From assembly GCF_035984415.1 (NCBI RefSeq), contig NZ_CP130720.1:682001-746000 (forward strand): a stretch of DNA of 64,000 bases. The letters are read 5' to 3'. Numbering within the stretch: the first letter of the stretch is position 1; each line of letters begins with the position of its first letter. The stretch comes from Streptomyces sp. NBC_01296 (GTDB lineage: Bacteria; Actinomycetota; Actinomycetes; Streptomycetales; Streptomycetaceae). A model generated the notes under the pieces. That model saw only the letters and a program-made list of their open reading frames with translations. It made no database searches and was not told the DNA's origin. Position numbers and translations under genes: made by a program. Below are positions 30,075 to 38,919 of this stretch, one piece after another.

Positions 30075-31034
30075 TCACTGCAGGGCGGCGGCCTGGCCCT
30101 GGAAGGCACGGCGGTAGGCGTGGGGGCTGGTGCCGGTGATCCGCCGGAAGCGGTCCCGGAACGCCGTCGGCGAGCCGAAGCCGACCTGCGACGCGATCCG
30201 CTCCACCGGGTGGCCGGTGGTCTCCAGCAGGTACTGGGCCTGGCGGATCCGGGCGCGGTGCAGCCATTGCAGGGGCGAGGTCCCGGTCTGCTCGCGGAAA
30301 CGCCGGTTGAGCGTGCGTACGCTCATCCCGGCCTCGGCGGCGATCTCGTCGAGGGTCAGCTCGTGGTGGGCCGTGTCCTCCATCCAGCGCAGCAGGGGCT
30401 CCAGCGTCGAACCCTGAGGGGTGGGCGGCTGGGCGTGCACGATGAACTGTGCCTGCCCGCCCTCGCGTTCCAGCGGCATGACCGCCAGCCGGGCGGCGTC
30501 CGCCGCCACGGCCGAACCGTGGTCGCGTCGGATCAGGTGCAGGCACAGGTCGAGTCCGGCGGCGGCGCCGGCCGAGGTGAGGAACTGCCCGTTGTCGATG
30601 TAGAGCACATCGGCATCGACCTCGATCTGCGGGTACCGGGCCGCGAGAAGGGGGGCGGCCACCCAGTGCGTGGTGGCGCGCAGTCCGTCCAGCAGCCCCG
30701 TGGCGGCGAGCACGAAGGCGCCGACGCAGATCGACGCGATCCGGGTGCCGCGGGCGGCGGCCGAGCGCAGGGCGTCGAGGACCTCCGGCGGGACGGGCGC
30801 ATCCAGGTCGGCGATGCCGGGGAGCACGATGGTGTCCGCCTCGGCGAGGGCCTCCAGCGACCAGGGGGCCCTGAGGGCGAACGCGCCGGCGTCCACCTCG
30901 CCGGCGGGCGCGCAGACGCGGACGCGGTAGGCCGGGCGTCCGTCGGGCAGCCGGGTACGCCCGAACACCTCGACGGGGGTGGACAGGTCGAAGGGGATGA
31001 CCCCGTCCAGCGCGAGTACGGCCACGGTGTGCAT
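30075..31034 (-). CDS. GlxA-family AraC-type regulator
   Basis: 319 residues: an N-terminal DJ-1/PfpI-like domain (HTVAVLALDGVIPFDLSTPV, IASICVGAFVLAATGLLDG, with the nucleophile-type Cys of SICVG) and a C-terminal pair of AraC helix-turn-helices (LTLDEIAAEAGMSVRTLNRR, IASQVGFGSPTAFRDRFRR). This family controls amino-acid and other catabolic genes; the DJ-1 part is thought to sense small molecules. Same strand as and upstream of the Nramp-like gene, and divergent from a DUF2269-like operon; either could be the target. Confidence 0.92.
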   Translation of the reverse strand: MHTVAVLALDGVIPFDLSTPVEVFGRTRLPDGRPAYRVRVCAPAGEVDAGAFALRAPWSLEALAEADTIVLPGIADLDAPVPPEVLDALRSAAARGTRIASICVGAFVLAATGLLDGLRATTHWVAAPLLAARYPQIEVDADVLYIDNGQFLTSAGAAAGLDLCLHLIRRDHGSAVAADAARLAVMPLEREGGQAQFIVHAQPPTPQGSTLEPLLRWMEDTAHHELTLDEIAAEAGMSVRTLNRRFREQTGTSPLQWLHRARIRQAQYLLETTGHPVERIASQVGFGSPTAFRDRFRRITGTSPHAYRRAFQGQAAALQ

Positions 31035-31258
31035 GGCCGAACTCTAGGCCTTGGCCGGATTCCGGCCAAGCCCGCTCAGCAGCCGGATGGCTCGTACCGC
31101 CTTCCTTATCCCCTTGGCGGGAATCTGTTGGGCCCTGGCCATTCCGCCACTGTTTGATCGGCCCCGGCGCTGCATACCGTCGGTTCCGGCACCCCCCGCC
31201 GACCCGCCACCCCGCCACCCCGCCCGATCCGCCTACCGAGCACCCCGGAATCGCACCC

Positions 31259-31741
31259 GTGACGAAACTCCTCCTCGCCGTCCACGTCCTGGCGGCCATC
31301 ATCACCATCGGCCCGGTCACCGTGGCCGCCGGCATGTTTCCGCCCGCCGCCCGCCGGGCCGCTGCCGCCCCCGACGACCCGGCCGGCCTCGCCACGGTGC
31401 GCACCCTGCACCGGATCTGCCGGGTCTACGCGGGGATCGCCGTCGCCGTCCCGGTGTTCGGGCTCGCGACGGCCGGCAGCCTCCACGTCCTGGGCAGCGC
31501 CTGGCTGATCACCTCGATCGTGCTGACCGCGCTGGCCGCTGCCGTCCTCGGCGCCCGCATCCTGCCCCGCCAGGGCGCCGCCCTCTCGGCCCTCGGCGGG
31601 CCGGCCCGCGGCGCGGCGCAATCCGATGCCGTACTGCGCACCGCCCGACAGCTCGGCATGTACACGGGCCTGTTCAACCTGCTGTGGGCCACCGTGACCG
31701 TTCTGATGATCATCCGCCCCGGGTCCACCACAGGAGTCTGA
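31259..31741 (+). CDS. DUF2269-like integral membrane protein
   Basis: 160 residues, four hydrophobic helices, starting KLLLAVHVLAAIITIGPVTV with the conserved HVL near the beginning, and ending LGMYTGLFNLLWATVTVLMI. This matches the DUF2269-type four-helix proteins of unknown role. GTG 31259 is the only start that keeps the first helix whole. The next gene begins three bases after its stop, with CAGGAG inside its end, so both are in one operon. Confidence 0.78.
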   Translation: MTKLLLAVHVLAAIITIGPVTVAAGMFPPAARRAAAAPDDPAGLATVRTLHRICRVYAGIAVAVPVFGLATAGSLHVLGSAWLITSIVLTALAAAVLGARILPRQGAALSALGGPARGAAQSDAVLRTARQLGMYTGLFNLLWATVTVLMIIRPGSTTGV

Positions 31742-31743
31742 AC

Positions 31744-32064
31744 GTGCAACCGCCCAGCCGGCTCCTGCGCGTCAGCGCCCGCATCGAGCTGCTCTCCCTC
31801 GCCGTCCTGCTGGCCAACCTCGCCACCGTGCACCAGCAGGCCCTCGCCGCGCTCCTCGGCCCGCTCCACGGCTGTGCCTACCTGATCGCCGTCATCTCCA
31901 CCGCGACCGCGACCGCCACCGCCGGCGAGCGCGGGCCCGCCGGCGACCGTACGGCGACGCTCCTCGCCCTGATCCCGGGCATCGGAGGGATGCTCGCCCT
32001 GCGTCGCCTGGCCGCGGCCCCCCGGACAGCGCACGCGCCTCGCGCAGCGCCGCCCGGTGCATGA
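31744..32064 (+). CDS. Small membrane protein (DUF3817-like)
   Basis: 106 residues, three hydrophobic segments: RIELLSLAVLLANLATVHQ, HGCAYLIAVISTATATATA, TLLALIPGIGGMLALRRLA. The pattern of a RxxExxSxxxLxxN-type first helix and a HG in the second resembles DUF3817/integral membrane proteins. CAGGAG precedes GTG 31744. Coupled with the DUF2269-like gene and followed closely by the APC transporter, whose leader overlaps its stop. Confidence 0.7.
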   Translation: MQPPSRLLRVSARIELLSLAVLLANLATVHQQALAALLGPLHGCAYLIAVISTATATATAGERGPAGDRTATLLALIPGIGGMLALRRLAAAPRTAHAPRAAPPGA

Positions 32065-32074
32065 CGATGCCGGT

Positions 32075-33583
32075 ATGGCTCAGGACAGTGCCGGCGGCGC
32101 AGCGGGTGCAGACATCCCGGACGCGGAGCTCAAACACAACGCGATCGGATTCCTCGACGCGCTCGTCATCGGCCTGAACTCCACCTCGCCCGCCTATTCG
32201 CTGGCCGCCGTCATCGGGCCGATCGTGGCCCTGGTCGGCATCTACGCGCCGGGCGTGATGCTGGCGTCGTTCGTTCCGATGCTGCTGATCGCCGCCGCCT
32301 TCTACTACCTCAACAAGGTCGACCAGGACTGCGGGACGACGTTCTCCTGGGTGACGCGGGCCATGGGCCCCTGGGCGGGCTGGCTCGGCGGCTGGGCGAT
32401 CACGATGACCGGCGTCTTGGTCATCGGCTCGCTGGCCGACGTCGCCGTCAACTTCGGCCTGCTCGCCGCCGGCCTGGACAGCTGGGCCGCCAACCCGGTG
32501 ATCCGGCAGACCCTCGCCGTCGTGGTGATCCTCGCCATGACAGCCATCTGTGTCATCGGCACCGAACTGTCGGCCCACCTCCAGGACATCCTGATCCTCG
32601 CCCAGGTCTTCTTCCTCCTGGCCTTCGCGGTGGTCGCCATCTACCGGATCTACGCCGACACCAGCACCCTCGACTCCATCGAGCCGTCCCTCACCTGGCT
32701 CAACCCCTTCGGCGCGGGCGGCGCAGCCCTCACCGGCGGGCTGCTGCTCGGCGTGTTCATCTACTGGGGCTGGGAGTCCGCGGTGAACCTCACCGAGGAG
32801 GTGGAGAACTCCGCCACGGCGCCCGGCAAGGCCGGGATCTGGTCGACCGTGGTGCTGCTGGTGACCTACCTGGCCGTGGGATTCGCCATCGTCGGCTACG
32901 CCGGAACCGCCTTCCTCGCCGAGAACGCGGGCGAGGAGGAGGCCATCTTCGCCGTCCTCGCGCACGAGGTGATGGGCGGCTGGGACTGGGTGGTGCTCCT
33001 GGCCGTCTGCACGTCCGCGCTCGCCTCCACCCAGACCACGATCATCCCGGCCTCCCGCACCGCCCTGTCCATGGCCCGCCGGCACGCGCTGCCGCATCGG
33101 CTCGCGCACATCCAGCCACGGTTCCGGACCCCGGACGTGAGCACGTGGTGGGTCGCCGGCATCGCCATCGCCTGGTACCTGGCCGTGAACCAGATCAGCG
33201 AGAACGCCCTCCTCGACTCGCTGACGGCGCTCTCCCTGCTCATCGCCTTCTACTACGCGCTGACGGGCGTGGCCTGCGCCGTCTACTACCGCCGCCACCT
33301 ACTGGAGAACGTGCACAACTTCCTGCTCATCGGCCTCGGGCCGCTGGTCGGGGCGGGCATGCTGGCCTGGCTTCTGGAGGAGTCGATCAACGACATGTCG
33401 AATCCGGAGAACTCGGCGAGCGGGGTCTCCTGGTTCGGTCTCGGCCCGCCGCTGGTGATCGGGATCGGGATCGCCGTGGCCGGCGTACTGATCATGTGCT
33501 TCTGGCGGGTACGGGACGGCCGGTTCTGGCGGGAGCGGCGGGGCGTCGTCGATCCGGAGCTCGTCCACGGCAGGAAGCGGTAG
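32075..33583 (+). CDS. APC-superfamily amino-acid/amine permease
   Basis: 502 residues, twelve helices. N-terminal LKHNAIGFLDALVIGLNSTSPAYSL matches APC helix one (quoted in part: IGFLDALVIGLNSTSPAYS), and YYLNKVDQDCGTTFSWVTRA, FIYWGWESAVNLTEEV and SRTALSMARRHALP are family signatures. Importer of amino acids, polyamines or related compounds by proton symport or exchange. ATG 32075 lacks a clear ribosome site; GTG 32057 overlaps the upstream stop and could be used by coupling. A universal stress protein gene follows after 33 bases. Confidence 0.9.
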   Translation: MAQDSAGGAAGADIPDAELKHNAIGFLDALVIGLNSTSPAYSLAAVIGPIVALVGIYAPGVMLASFVPMLLIAAAFYYLNKVDQDCGTTFSWVTRAMGPWAGWLGGWAITMTGVLVIGSLADVAVNFGLLAAGLDSWAANPVIRQTLAVVVILAMTAICVIGTELSAHLQDILILAQVFFLLAFAVVAIYRIYADTSTLDSIEPSLTWLNPFGAGGAALTGGLLLGVFIYWGWESAVNLTEEVENSATAPGKAGIWSTVVLLVTYLAVGFAIVGYAGTAFLAENAGEEEAIFAVLAHEVMGGWDWVVLLAVCTSALASTQTTIIPASRTALSMARRHALPHRLAHIQPRFRTPDVSTWWVAGIAIAWYLAVNQISENALLDSLTALSLLIAFYYALTGVACAVYYRRHLLENVHNFLLIGLGPLVGAGMLAWLLEESINDMSNPENSASGVSWFGLGPPLVIGIGIAVAGVLIMCFWRVRDGRFWRERRGVVDPELVHGRKR

Positions 33584-33616
33584 TCCGGCGAGCCCGGCGT
33601 CCGGAAGGAGTCCCTG

Positions 33617-34045
33617 ATGTCTGTGGTCCTGGGGTACGACGAGTCACCCGGCGCGGAACGGGCCCTGCAGGTGGCTCTCGAGGTCGCCACCGCCTTCGGC
33701 GAACCGCTCGTCCTCGTCTACGGTGCCGCCGCGCCCGGCGCTGCCGGCGAGGAGTACGTGGCGCACCGGGAAGCCGTCCGGCAGGCCGGGCGCAGCGCCC
33801 TCGCGCGGGCCGTCGAGGCCGCCGACGAGGCGGGCGTCCCGTCGACCGTCGAGGTGGTCGACGAGAAACCGGCCCAGGCCCTGCTCGACGCCGCGGAACG
33901 GCACCGGGCACGGGTCATCATCGTCGGCAGCTGGGGGGACAGCCCGATCCGCGGCGCCCTGCTGGGCTCCACCCCGCACAAACTGCTGCACCTGTCGCCG
34001 GTCCCGGTGCTGTGCGTCCCGACGCGGGGCGACAACGGGGAGTAG
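33617..34045 (+). CDS. Universal stress protein (UspA family)
   Basis: 142 residues, single Usp domain: VVLGYDESPGAERALQVALE at the start, and GSWGDSPIRGALLGSTPHKLL near the end, fitting the ATP-binding G-2x-G-9x-G(S/T) motif, so it should bind ATP. GGAAGGAG precedes the ATG. Adjacent to and in line with the APC permease; Usp proteins next to transporters often bind and tune them, which is a reasonable inference here. Confidence 0.9.
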   Translation: MSVVLGYDESPGAERALQVALEVATAFGEPLVLVYGAAAPGAAGEEYVAHREAVRQAGRSALARAVEAADEAGVPSTVEVVDEKPAQALLDAAERHRARVIIVGSWGDSPIRGALLGSTPHKLLHLSPVPVLCVPTRGDNGE

Positions 34046-34050
34046 GTGTG

Positions 34051-34225
34051 TCACGCAGTGAGGGACGTGGCCAACTCGGTGAAATCCCGGACGAGTTCCG
34101 ATGCACGGTCCGCGCTCCACGCCAGACGGACCTGGCTGTCGGCGATGTCCTCGACCGGTACGCGGGCCGCGTCACGACGGACCGGGGCAGGACCAGAACG
34201 CCCTCCTCGGCGGCCACGTGCCGCG
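34051..34225 (-). pseudogene. LysR-family regulator, C-terminal remnant
   Basis: Minus strand: VEDIADSQVRLAWSADRASE then LVRDFTELATSLTA and a stop at 34051, the usual end of a LysR effector domain; just upstream PRHVAAEEGVLVLPRSVVT is in another frame. No DNA-binding domain is left. It abuts the SDR remnant on the plus strand, as if a divergent LysR/SDR pair was cut down by deletion. Confidence 0.55.
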
Positions 34226-34248
34226 GCGAGTTCGGCGATGCGGACGGG

Positions 34249-34459
34249 GACTCCTTGCCCACCAGCCGGTGGCCGGCCTCGGCCGAGGTGGCCGACCTGC
34301 GCGACCCGGCGCAGGTCTCCGCGGTGTTCCGGCGCGTGGGCGCCTTCGACCACCTGGTGTTCACCGCCGGAGAGCCCCGAGGCGTACGTCTACCTGCTGC
34401 GCCAGACCTTCGCCACCGGCACGGTGGTGACCGTCGACGGCGGGACCGTACTGGCCTGA
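34249..34459 (+). pseudogene. Short-chain dehydrogenase remnant
   Basis: Frame one: SAEVADLRDPAQVSAVFRRV then GAFDHLVFTAGE (strand three to four of an SDR, ending in the NNAG-equivalent). Then the homology jumps to the next frame at PEAYVYLLRQTFATGTVVTV and DGGTVLA with a stop, the C-terminal end of an SDR. The TGxxxGxG nucleotide loop, the catalytic Ser-Tyr-Lys part and about 150 residues are gone. Confidence 0.65.
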
Positions 34460-34471
34460 CCTGCGTCCGGC

Positions 34472-34852
34472 CTACATCCCGTTCGGCTGGAGCACGGAGA
34501 GGATGTTCCCGGCCGGGTCCTTGAACCATGCGATCGCGGGGCCCGGCGTCTCCCGGGCGATTCCCTTCGCATCCTGGTCGAATCCCTCGTACCGCTCGAA
34601 CGCCACACCGCGTGCGGCCAGTTCGTCGACGGCCCGGTCGATGTCGTCCACGGGGAAGTTCAGAACGGTGAAGGTCGCGGCCTCGTGATTATCCTTCGGG
34701 TACAGCATGACCTCGGTGTCCCCCGCAAGGTGCAGGGTCAACAGGCCGTTGTCCTCGGACACTCGCAATCCGAGCGTCTCGCCGTAGAAACCCTTGGCGC
34801 CCTCGATGTTGTCCACCGAGTAACCGCTGAAGCCCTTGCTGTCTCCCAGCAT
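34472..34852 (-). CDS. VOC (glyoxalase/bleomycin-resistance) fold protein
   Basis: 126 residues, one VOC domain with both half-repeats: [58 protein letters not shown] and [17 protein letters not shown]. Metal ligands expected at His/Gln and Glu positions are only partly present, so the exact activity is open: glyoxalase-like, dioxygenase-like or binding protein. ATG 34852 is the first Met; no strong ribosome site. Confidence 0.85.
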   Translation of the reverse strand: MLGDSKGFSGYSVDNIEGAKGFYGETLGLRVSEDNGLLTLHLAGDTEVMLYPKDNHEAATFTVLNFPVDDIDRAVDELAARGVAFERYEGFDQDAKGIARETPGPAIAWFKDPAGNILSVLQPNGM

Positions 34853-34961
34853 GGTGGTTGCCCTCCGTTCGCCGCAGCTCATCCGGCATCGGCCCCCTGG
34901 CTCCAGTGTCCCTCCGATCACCGCCTGCTGCCCGGCGGCGGGGCGACCGGGGGCGCTGCGG

Positions 34962-35876
34962 CTACTCCTGCGCCCCCGCCAGCTCCGCCGACCGATCGGC
35001 GGCCGCATCGGCCTTCCGGCGCGCCGCACCCGCCGCGCGGGCGGCGTCCCGGACCCGGACGGTGGCTTCGGCCAGGGCGCGCCGCGCCTCGGCCTGCCCG
35101 GTCCGCGCCTCGCGCAGCTGCCGCTCCAGCTCGGCGACCTGCGCGTCGGCTTCGGCCAGCGCCTGGTCGTGGTCGCGTTGTTCCTGCTCGGCCCCGCGCA
35201 GTTCCGCCTCCCGCGCCGTTGCCTCGGCGCCGGTCTCCTCGGCCGTGCGGCGGGCCTGTTCGAGACGGGCTCGACGCTGCTCCGCCTCGCGGGACGGCTT
35301 CGGCTTCGGCTTCGGCTTCGCCGGGGCGTCGGCCCGGGTGACCGCGGGCTGCGGGCGTACGGGGGCCGCGGCGGGAAGGCCCGTGAAACCCACCGGTGGG
35401 GTCAGCGCGGTGGTCAGGCGTCCGTCCGACCACTGCTCGGCGGCGTCCGGATCGGCGAGGGCGGCGTGGAGCGTCTGCTCCACCTCGTGCGCGACGCTCT
35501 CGCTGACCACCTGGCCCTCCCCCTCGGCCAGTTGCCGGGCGGTACGCGCCAGTGCGGCCACCACCACGTGCCGCTGGTGGGACAGGTCCTTCAGCTGCGT
35601 GCCGTCCAACGACCGGTGGGCCTGGCGCAGCGCTTCGCCGAGTTCGAGGAACGCGGCGACCTCCTTCGGGCGCCGCCGCACCAGCAGGTTCGATGCGAAC
35701 GCCGCACGTGTGGGGCGCCGCAGTCCTGCGATGGCCCTGGCCGCCTGCGCCTGTCCGGCCTCCCGGGCCCTGGCCGCCCGCTCGTCCCGGGCAGCGGTGA
35801 AGCGGCCCGGGACCAGTCCGTACAGCTCGTGGGCAACCGCATCCACATCAGCATCGACGTCCACGACACCCACCAT
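34962..35876 (-). CDS. Coiled-coil protein of unknown function
   Basis: 304 residues. N-terminal helical region ([40 protein letters not shown]), a basic linker KPKPKPKPS near 190, then over 100 residues of Ala/Glu/Arg-rich coiled coil with regular heptads ([19 protein letters not shown] onwards). No enzymatic motif or membrane helix. It belongs to a family common in actinomycetes and annotated hypothetical. Third-position bias supports it throughout. Its upstream side is a field of remnants, so operon context is lost. Confidence 0.75.
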   Translation of the reverse strand: MVGVVDVDADVDAVAHELYGLVPGRFTAARDERAARAREAGQAQAARAIAGLRRPTRAAFASNLLVRRRPKEVAAFLELGEALRQAHRSLDGTQLKDLSHQRHVVVAALARTARQLAEGEGQVVSESVAHEVEQTLHAALADPDAAEQWSDGRLTTALTPPVGFTGLPAAAPVRPQPAVTRADAPAKPKPKPKPSREAEQRRARLEQARRTAEETGAEATAREAELRGAEQEQRDHDQALAEADAQVAELERQLREARTGQAEARRALAEATVRVRDAARAAGAARRKADAAADRSAELAGAQE

Positions 35877-35899
35877 GCCGCACACCGGGTTCCGCGGCG

Positions 35900-36142
35900 T
35901 CACGGGCAGCGCCCTGCCGGTGCGTCGCGCAGCCGGCGGGCCTCCCGTACCGACCGGGCCGAGCCCGGCCGCGCCGCAAGCGCATCGACCTCGGCGGCAG
36001 TGTCGCGCGCGTCGCAGCCGTCGCGCAGTCCGCTGCCGGCGCCGGCGCCGGCAGCCAGGGCGAGCAGCGGCCCGGCGCTGGTCCCCAGGGCCAGGCCCAG
36101 CGCCAGCTCTCCCACGCTCCCCACCCGCCCCTCGTGCGCCAT
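35900..36142 (-). CDS. Short open frame in a decayed region, doubtful
   Basis: 80 codons from ATG 36142 with a hydrophobic glycine/alanine segment (GELALGLALGTSAGPLLALA) followed by charged sequence. No ribosome site and the frame simply continues from the ABC-permease remnant upstream. It may be part of that run-on or a small secreted or membrane peptide. Kept because the frame is open and biased. Confidence 0.25.
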   Translation of the reverse strand: MAHEGRVGSVGELALGLALGTSAGPLLALAAGAGAGSGLRDGCDARDTAAEVDALAARPGSARSVREARRLRDAPAGRCP

Positions 36143-36224
36143 CGATCGACGGTGATGATGCATGCGGCACGGGTACGGTGGACGGGGCCGACGACGCCAA
36201 TGCCCGGTACCTCCGGGCGAGGCC

Positions 36225-36535
36225 CGCTCGGGACCACACGGACGAGTGATGCCGCCGCGTCCCGCGAGGACGCCGAGCCCGGCCCAGGGGCCGATGGCCA
36301 GGTGGTCGTGGCCGGTCGTGGCCTGTACGGCGAGCCCGGCGGCCATCGGGGCGGCGCTGCCACGCCGGGTCGGTGACCACGTGCGCCACCAGCGGGAAGA
36401 GGGAGAGCAGCCCCAGGACGATCCCGATGGCGCTCGCGGCCTCCCGGATCGCCGTCGCCACGCCGAGGCCCGGCAGCGCGATCAGGACGAGGTAGAGCAC
36501 GGAGCCGAACGCGGCGCGCCGGTTCGTGGCCAAGC
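36225..36535 (-). pseudogene. ABC-2 type permease, C-terminal remnant
   Basis: Minus strand: RAAFGSVLYLVLIALPGLGV, then AIREAASAIGIVLGLLSLFP and VAHVVTDPAW, then after a short deletion and frame change MAAGLAVQATTGHDHLAIGP and WAGLGVLAG. These are the last two or three helices of BcrB-like ABC-2 permeases, which work with bacitracin-type exporters. Nothing of the N-terminal half or the ATPase is present. Next to a two-component remnant, the classical partner of such exporters. Confidence 0.65.
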
Positions 36536-36539
36536 CGGG

Positions 36540-36969
36540 GCCGGTGCCCGCGCAGACCCTCGCCCTGGCGGGCCGGATGCGCACCGAACCGGACCGGGTG
36601 CACGGGCTGCTCGAGGCCCTTCTGGTGCTCGCCCGCAGTACGGCTCCGGCCGGGTCGGGCTCGACGGGCTCGTGGCCGAGAGCCTGGCCGTACGGGCGGA
36701 CGAGATCGCGGCCAGGGACCTCGCGGCGGAGCACGAGGACGGCACCGGCGGCCCCGCGTACGTGTGGGGCCGCGCGAGCCTGCTGCGCCGCGTCGTCGAC
36801 AACCTCCTCGACAACGCCGTACGGCACAACCGGAACGGGGGCCCGGACTCGGGCTGTCGATCGTTGCGGCCGTCACGGACACCCATCGTGGGGGGGCTGG
36901 AGCTGCTGCCCCGGCCCGAGGGAGGGCTACGGGCCGTCGTCGCACTGCCGCGGTCGGCGGGGGCGCGGC
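36540..36969 (+). pseudogene. Sensor histidine kinase remnant
   Basis: Pieces in changing frames: RMRTEPDRVHGLLEALLVLA (end of the HisKA region), VAESLAVRADEIAARDLAAE, then RASLLRRVVDNLLDNAVRHN (ATPase N box), and near 36850 LGLSIVAAV and GGLELLPRPEGGLRAVVALP (G box and end). Membrane and sensor parts, the phosphoacceptor His and several linkers are missing. It ends on the ATG of the response-regulator remnant, keeping the operon order but reversed relative to the usual regulator-first layout. Confidence 0.6.
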
Positions 36970-37059
36970 ATGAGGGTGCTGGTGGTCAAGGACGCGCGGC
37001 TCGGGGGTCCACAGGTCGTCACGACGACGCCGGGAGTGGGATACCGCATCGCCGGCTGA
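36970..37059 (+). pseudogene. OmpR-type response regulator reduced to 29 codons
   Basis: MRVLVVKDARLGGPQVVTTT followed by PGVGYRIAG and a stop: the first strand of a receiver joined directly to the last strand of an OmpR winged helix (normally ending TVRGVGY). Almost 200 codons have been removed in frame. An ATG with preceding GCGGC and an open frame remain, so a peptide could be made. Confidence 0.65.
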
Positions 37060-37107
37060 GGCCTCCGAGTCCCCGCCGCCGTCAGCGTGGTGCGGGAAGA
37101 TCGCTTC

Positions 37108-37689
37108 ATGGACGATTTCGTACGGTTCACCCGTACCTGGCACGTCTCGGCCGGCCAGGGATACGACACGGCATGGGGGGAGTTCGAAGGAGAGCGGCTC
37201 CACGCGCGGGGCCGGGCACTCGCTCTGGAGGGCGGCCCCTACTGGGTCGCCTACCGGCTCGGGACCGGGCCGCGCTTCGTCACCCGCTCGCTGCACGTCA
37301 GCGTGGAGGGGCCGGGCCACGCAAGGCGCGAACTCGCGCTGTGCCGCGGCGACGACGGGGGGTGGACGGTCAACGGGCAGCCGCGCGCCGAATTCGACGG
37401 CGCCCTCGATTGCGACCTCGGGCTCTGCCCGCTGACCAACACCATGCCCGTACGCCGCCACGGGCTCCACCTCGCCCGCGAACAGGGCCCCGAGCAGCGG
37501 TTCCTGATGGCCTGGGTGGCCGTACCGGAACTGACCGTGACACCGTCCGCACAGACCTACACCCCGCTCGGCGGTCACCTGGTGCGGTACTCCTCCGACA
37601 GCTTCCGCAGTGACGTGGAGTTCGACAGCACCGGACTCGTCCTCGACTACCCGGGGCTGGCCACCACCCATCTGGGCGACGACGGCTGA
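37108..37689 (+). CDS. Putative glycolipid-binding protein (DUF1089-like)
   Basis: 193 residues, beta-rich, cytoplasmic: WHVSAGQGYDTAWGEFEGER at the start and YRLGTGPRFVTRSLHVSVEG, LGLCPLTNTMPVRRHGL and TYTPLGGHLVRYSSDSFRS later, the signature of the putative glycolipid-binding family (DUF1089). Biological role unproven. ATG 37108 is used; GTG 37087 is an earlier option. It converges on the Rieske gene with a shared hairpin between them. Confidence 0.85.
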   Translation: MDDFVRFTRTWHVSAGQGYDTAWGEFEGERLHARGRALALEGGPYWVAYRLGTGPRFVTRSLHVSVEGPGHARRELALCRGDDGGWTVNGQPRAEFDGALDCDLGLCPLTNTMPVRRHGLHLAREQGPEQRFLMAWVAVPELTVTPSAQTYTPLGGHLVRYSSDSFRSDVEFDSTGLVLDYPGLATTHLGDDG

Positions 37690-37708
37690 CGCCGAGCGGT
37701 TCGGGCGC

Positions 37709-37739
37709 CCGCCGCCGGACCGGGCGAGTCCGGCGGCGG
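37709..37739. terminator. Bidirectional terminator between convergent genes
   Basis: Perfect 12-base stem CCGCCGCCGGAC (37709-37720) with GTCCGGCGGCGG (37728-37739) and a seven-base loop, between the glycolipid-binding-like gene and the Rieske gene. No U-tract on either side. Confidence 0.75.
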
Positions 37740-37745
37740 ACGGGT

Positions 37746-38201
37746 TCAGGCGAGGGTGATCTTGTCGCCCTCCACGGATATTTTCGCCGCCGCCAGCGGA
37801 CGGGTGGCGGGGCCTCCGGCGACCGTACCGTCCGCGATCTTGAAGAGGCTCTGGTGGCAGGGGCAGACGATGTTTCCGTCCTTCACCGTCGCGACCGAGC
37901 AGCCCTGGTGCGTACAGGTCGCCGAGAAGGCCTTGAACTGCCCCGCCATGGGCTGGGTGACCACCACCTTCTGGTCCTTGAACACCTTGCCGCCGCCCAC
38001 CGGTATCTCCGAGGTCTGCGCGAGCGCCTGGCCGCCACCGGCGCCGCCGCTGCCACTGTCACCGCCCGCCGAGGGTGCGGCAGGCGCGTTGTCGGCTGCT
38101 GCGTCATACCCGCCGTCGTTGCCGCAGCCGCTCAGGACGGTGCCTGCCAGCGTGGCGGCGCCCGCCGCGAGAACCGTGCGCCGACGCGTGGTGTCACCCA
38201 T
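37746..38201 (-). CDS. Exported Rieske 2Fe-2S lipoprotein
   Basis: 151 residues. Twin-arginine signal RRRTVLAAGAATLAGTVLSGC with a lipobox cysteine (LSGC), then an Ala/Gly/Ser linker and the Rieske domain: CTHQGCSV and CPCHQSLFK give the two Cys-His ligand pairs. So a Tat-exported lipid-anchored iron-sulfur electron carrier on the outer membrane face. Unlike QcrA it has no membrane anchor helix set. Divergent from the DoxX gene by 150 bases, and both may serve the same redox chain. Confidence 0.92.
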   Translation of the reverse strand: MGDTTRRRTVLAAGAATLAGTVLSGCGNDGGYDAAADNAPAAPSAGGDSGSGGAGGGQALAQTSEIPVGGGKVFKDQKVVVTQPMAGQFKAFSATCTHQGCSVATVKDGNIVCPCHQSLFKIADGTVAGGPATRPLAAAKISVEGDKITLA

Positions 38202-38352
38202 GGCCGTATCTCCTTCTCGTACCGGAAGCGGACCGGAGCATCCCTTGCCACTCCAGCCTCAGCAGGAACACGCAGGGAAGCGGCGGGCGGTTCAACGCGT
38301 CCTGCGCGGAATTTCGGCCGAACCGGAGCCCGGGTTCCTGCGTGTCCAGGGT

Positions 38353-38886
38353 GTGACTACGACATCCCCCGATCTGCGCACCCGAGCGGCCGAGTACGCA
38401 CTCCTGCCGCTGCGCCTCTTCCTCGGCATCACCTTCGTCTACGCCGGCCTGGACAAGCTGACCGACGCGGCGTTCCTGTCCGCCGGCGGCGACGGCTCGA
38501 TCGGACAGCAGATGGAAGCCGTACGGGACTCGGCCGCCCTCCCCGGGCTGATCGAACTCTCTTCGCAGAACCCGGTGGGCTTCGGCATCGCGATGGCCCT
38601 CGGCGAACTGGCCGTCGGGCTGGGCGCCCTGGCGGGGCTGCTGACCCGGGTCGCGGCCCTCGGCGGCGCCCTGATCTCGCTGAGCCTGTGGCTGACCATC
38701 AGCTGGCCGACCACCCCGTACTACTACGGCAACGACCTGGTGTACCTGATGGCCTGGATCCCGCTGGTCCTCGCGGGTGCGCCTGCGCTCTCCCTCGACG
38801 CACTGCTGCACCGCCGGCGGCGCCGGCCGGCGTCGGCGCACGCGAGGTCCGGGCCGAACCCGGCCGCCACCGCCGTCCCGTCCTGA
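38353..38886 (+). CDS. DoxX-family membrane protein
   Basis: 177 residues, four helices: YALLPLRLFLGITFVYAGLD then KLTDAAFL, GFGIAMALGELAVGLGALAG, and LTISWPTTPYYYGNDLVYLM. DoxX proteins are small membrane subunits linked to thiosulfate:quinone oxidation or redox balance. GTG 38353 is the only in-frame start close to the first helix, with no clear ribosome site, so a leaderless message is possible. Divergent from the Rieske lipoprotein gene. Confidence 0.82.
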   Translation: MTTTSPDLRTRAAEYALLPLRLFLGITFVYAGLDKLTDAAFLSAGGDGSIGQQMEAVRDSAALPGLIELSSQNPVGFGIAMALGELAVGLGALAGLLTRVAALGGALISLSLWLTISWPTTPYYYGNDLVYLMAWIPLVLAGAPALSLDALLHRRRRRPASAHARSGPNPAATAVPS

Positions 38887-38919
38887 GCCGCCGGGGACGC
38901 TGAGCCAGGTGCCGCTGCG

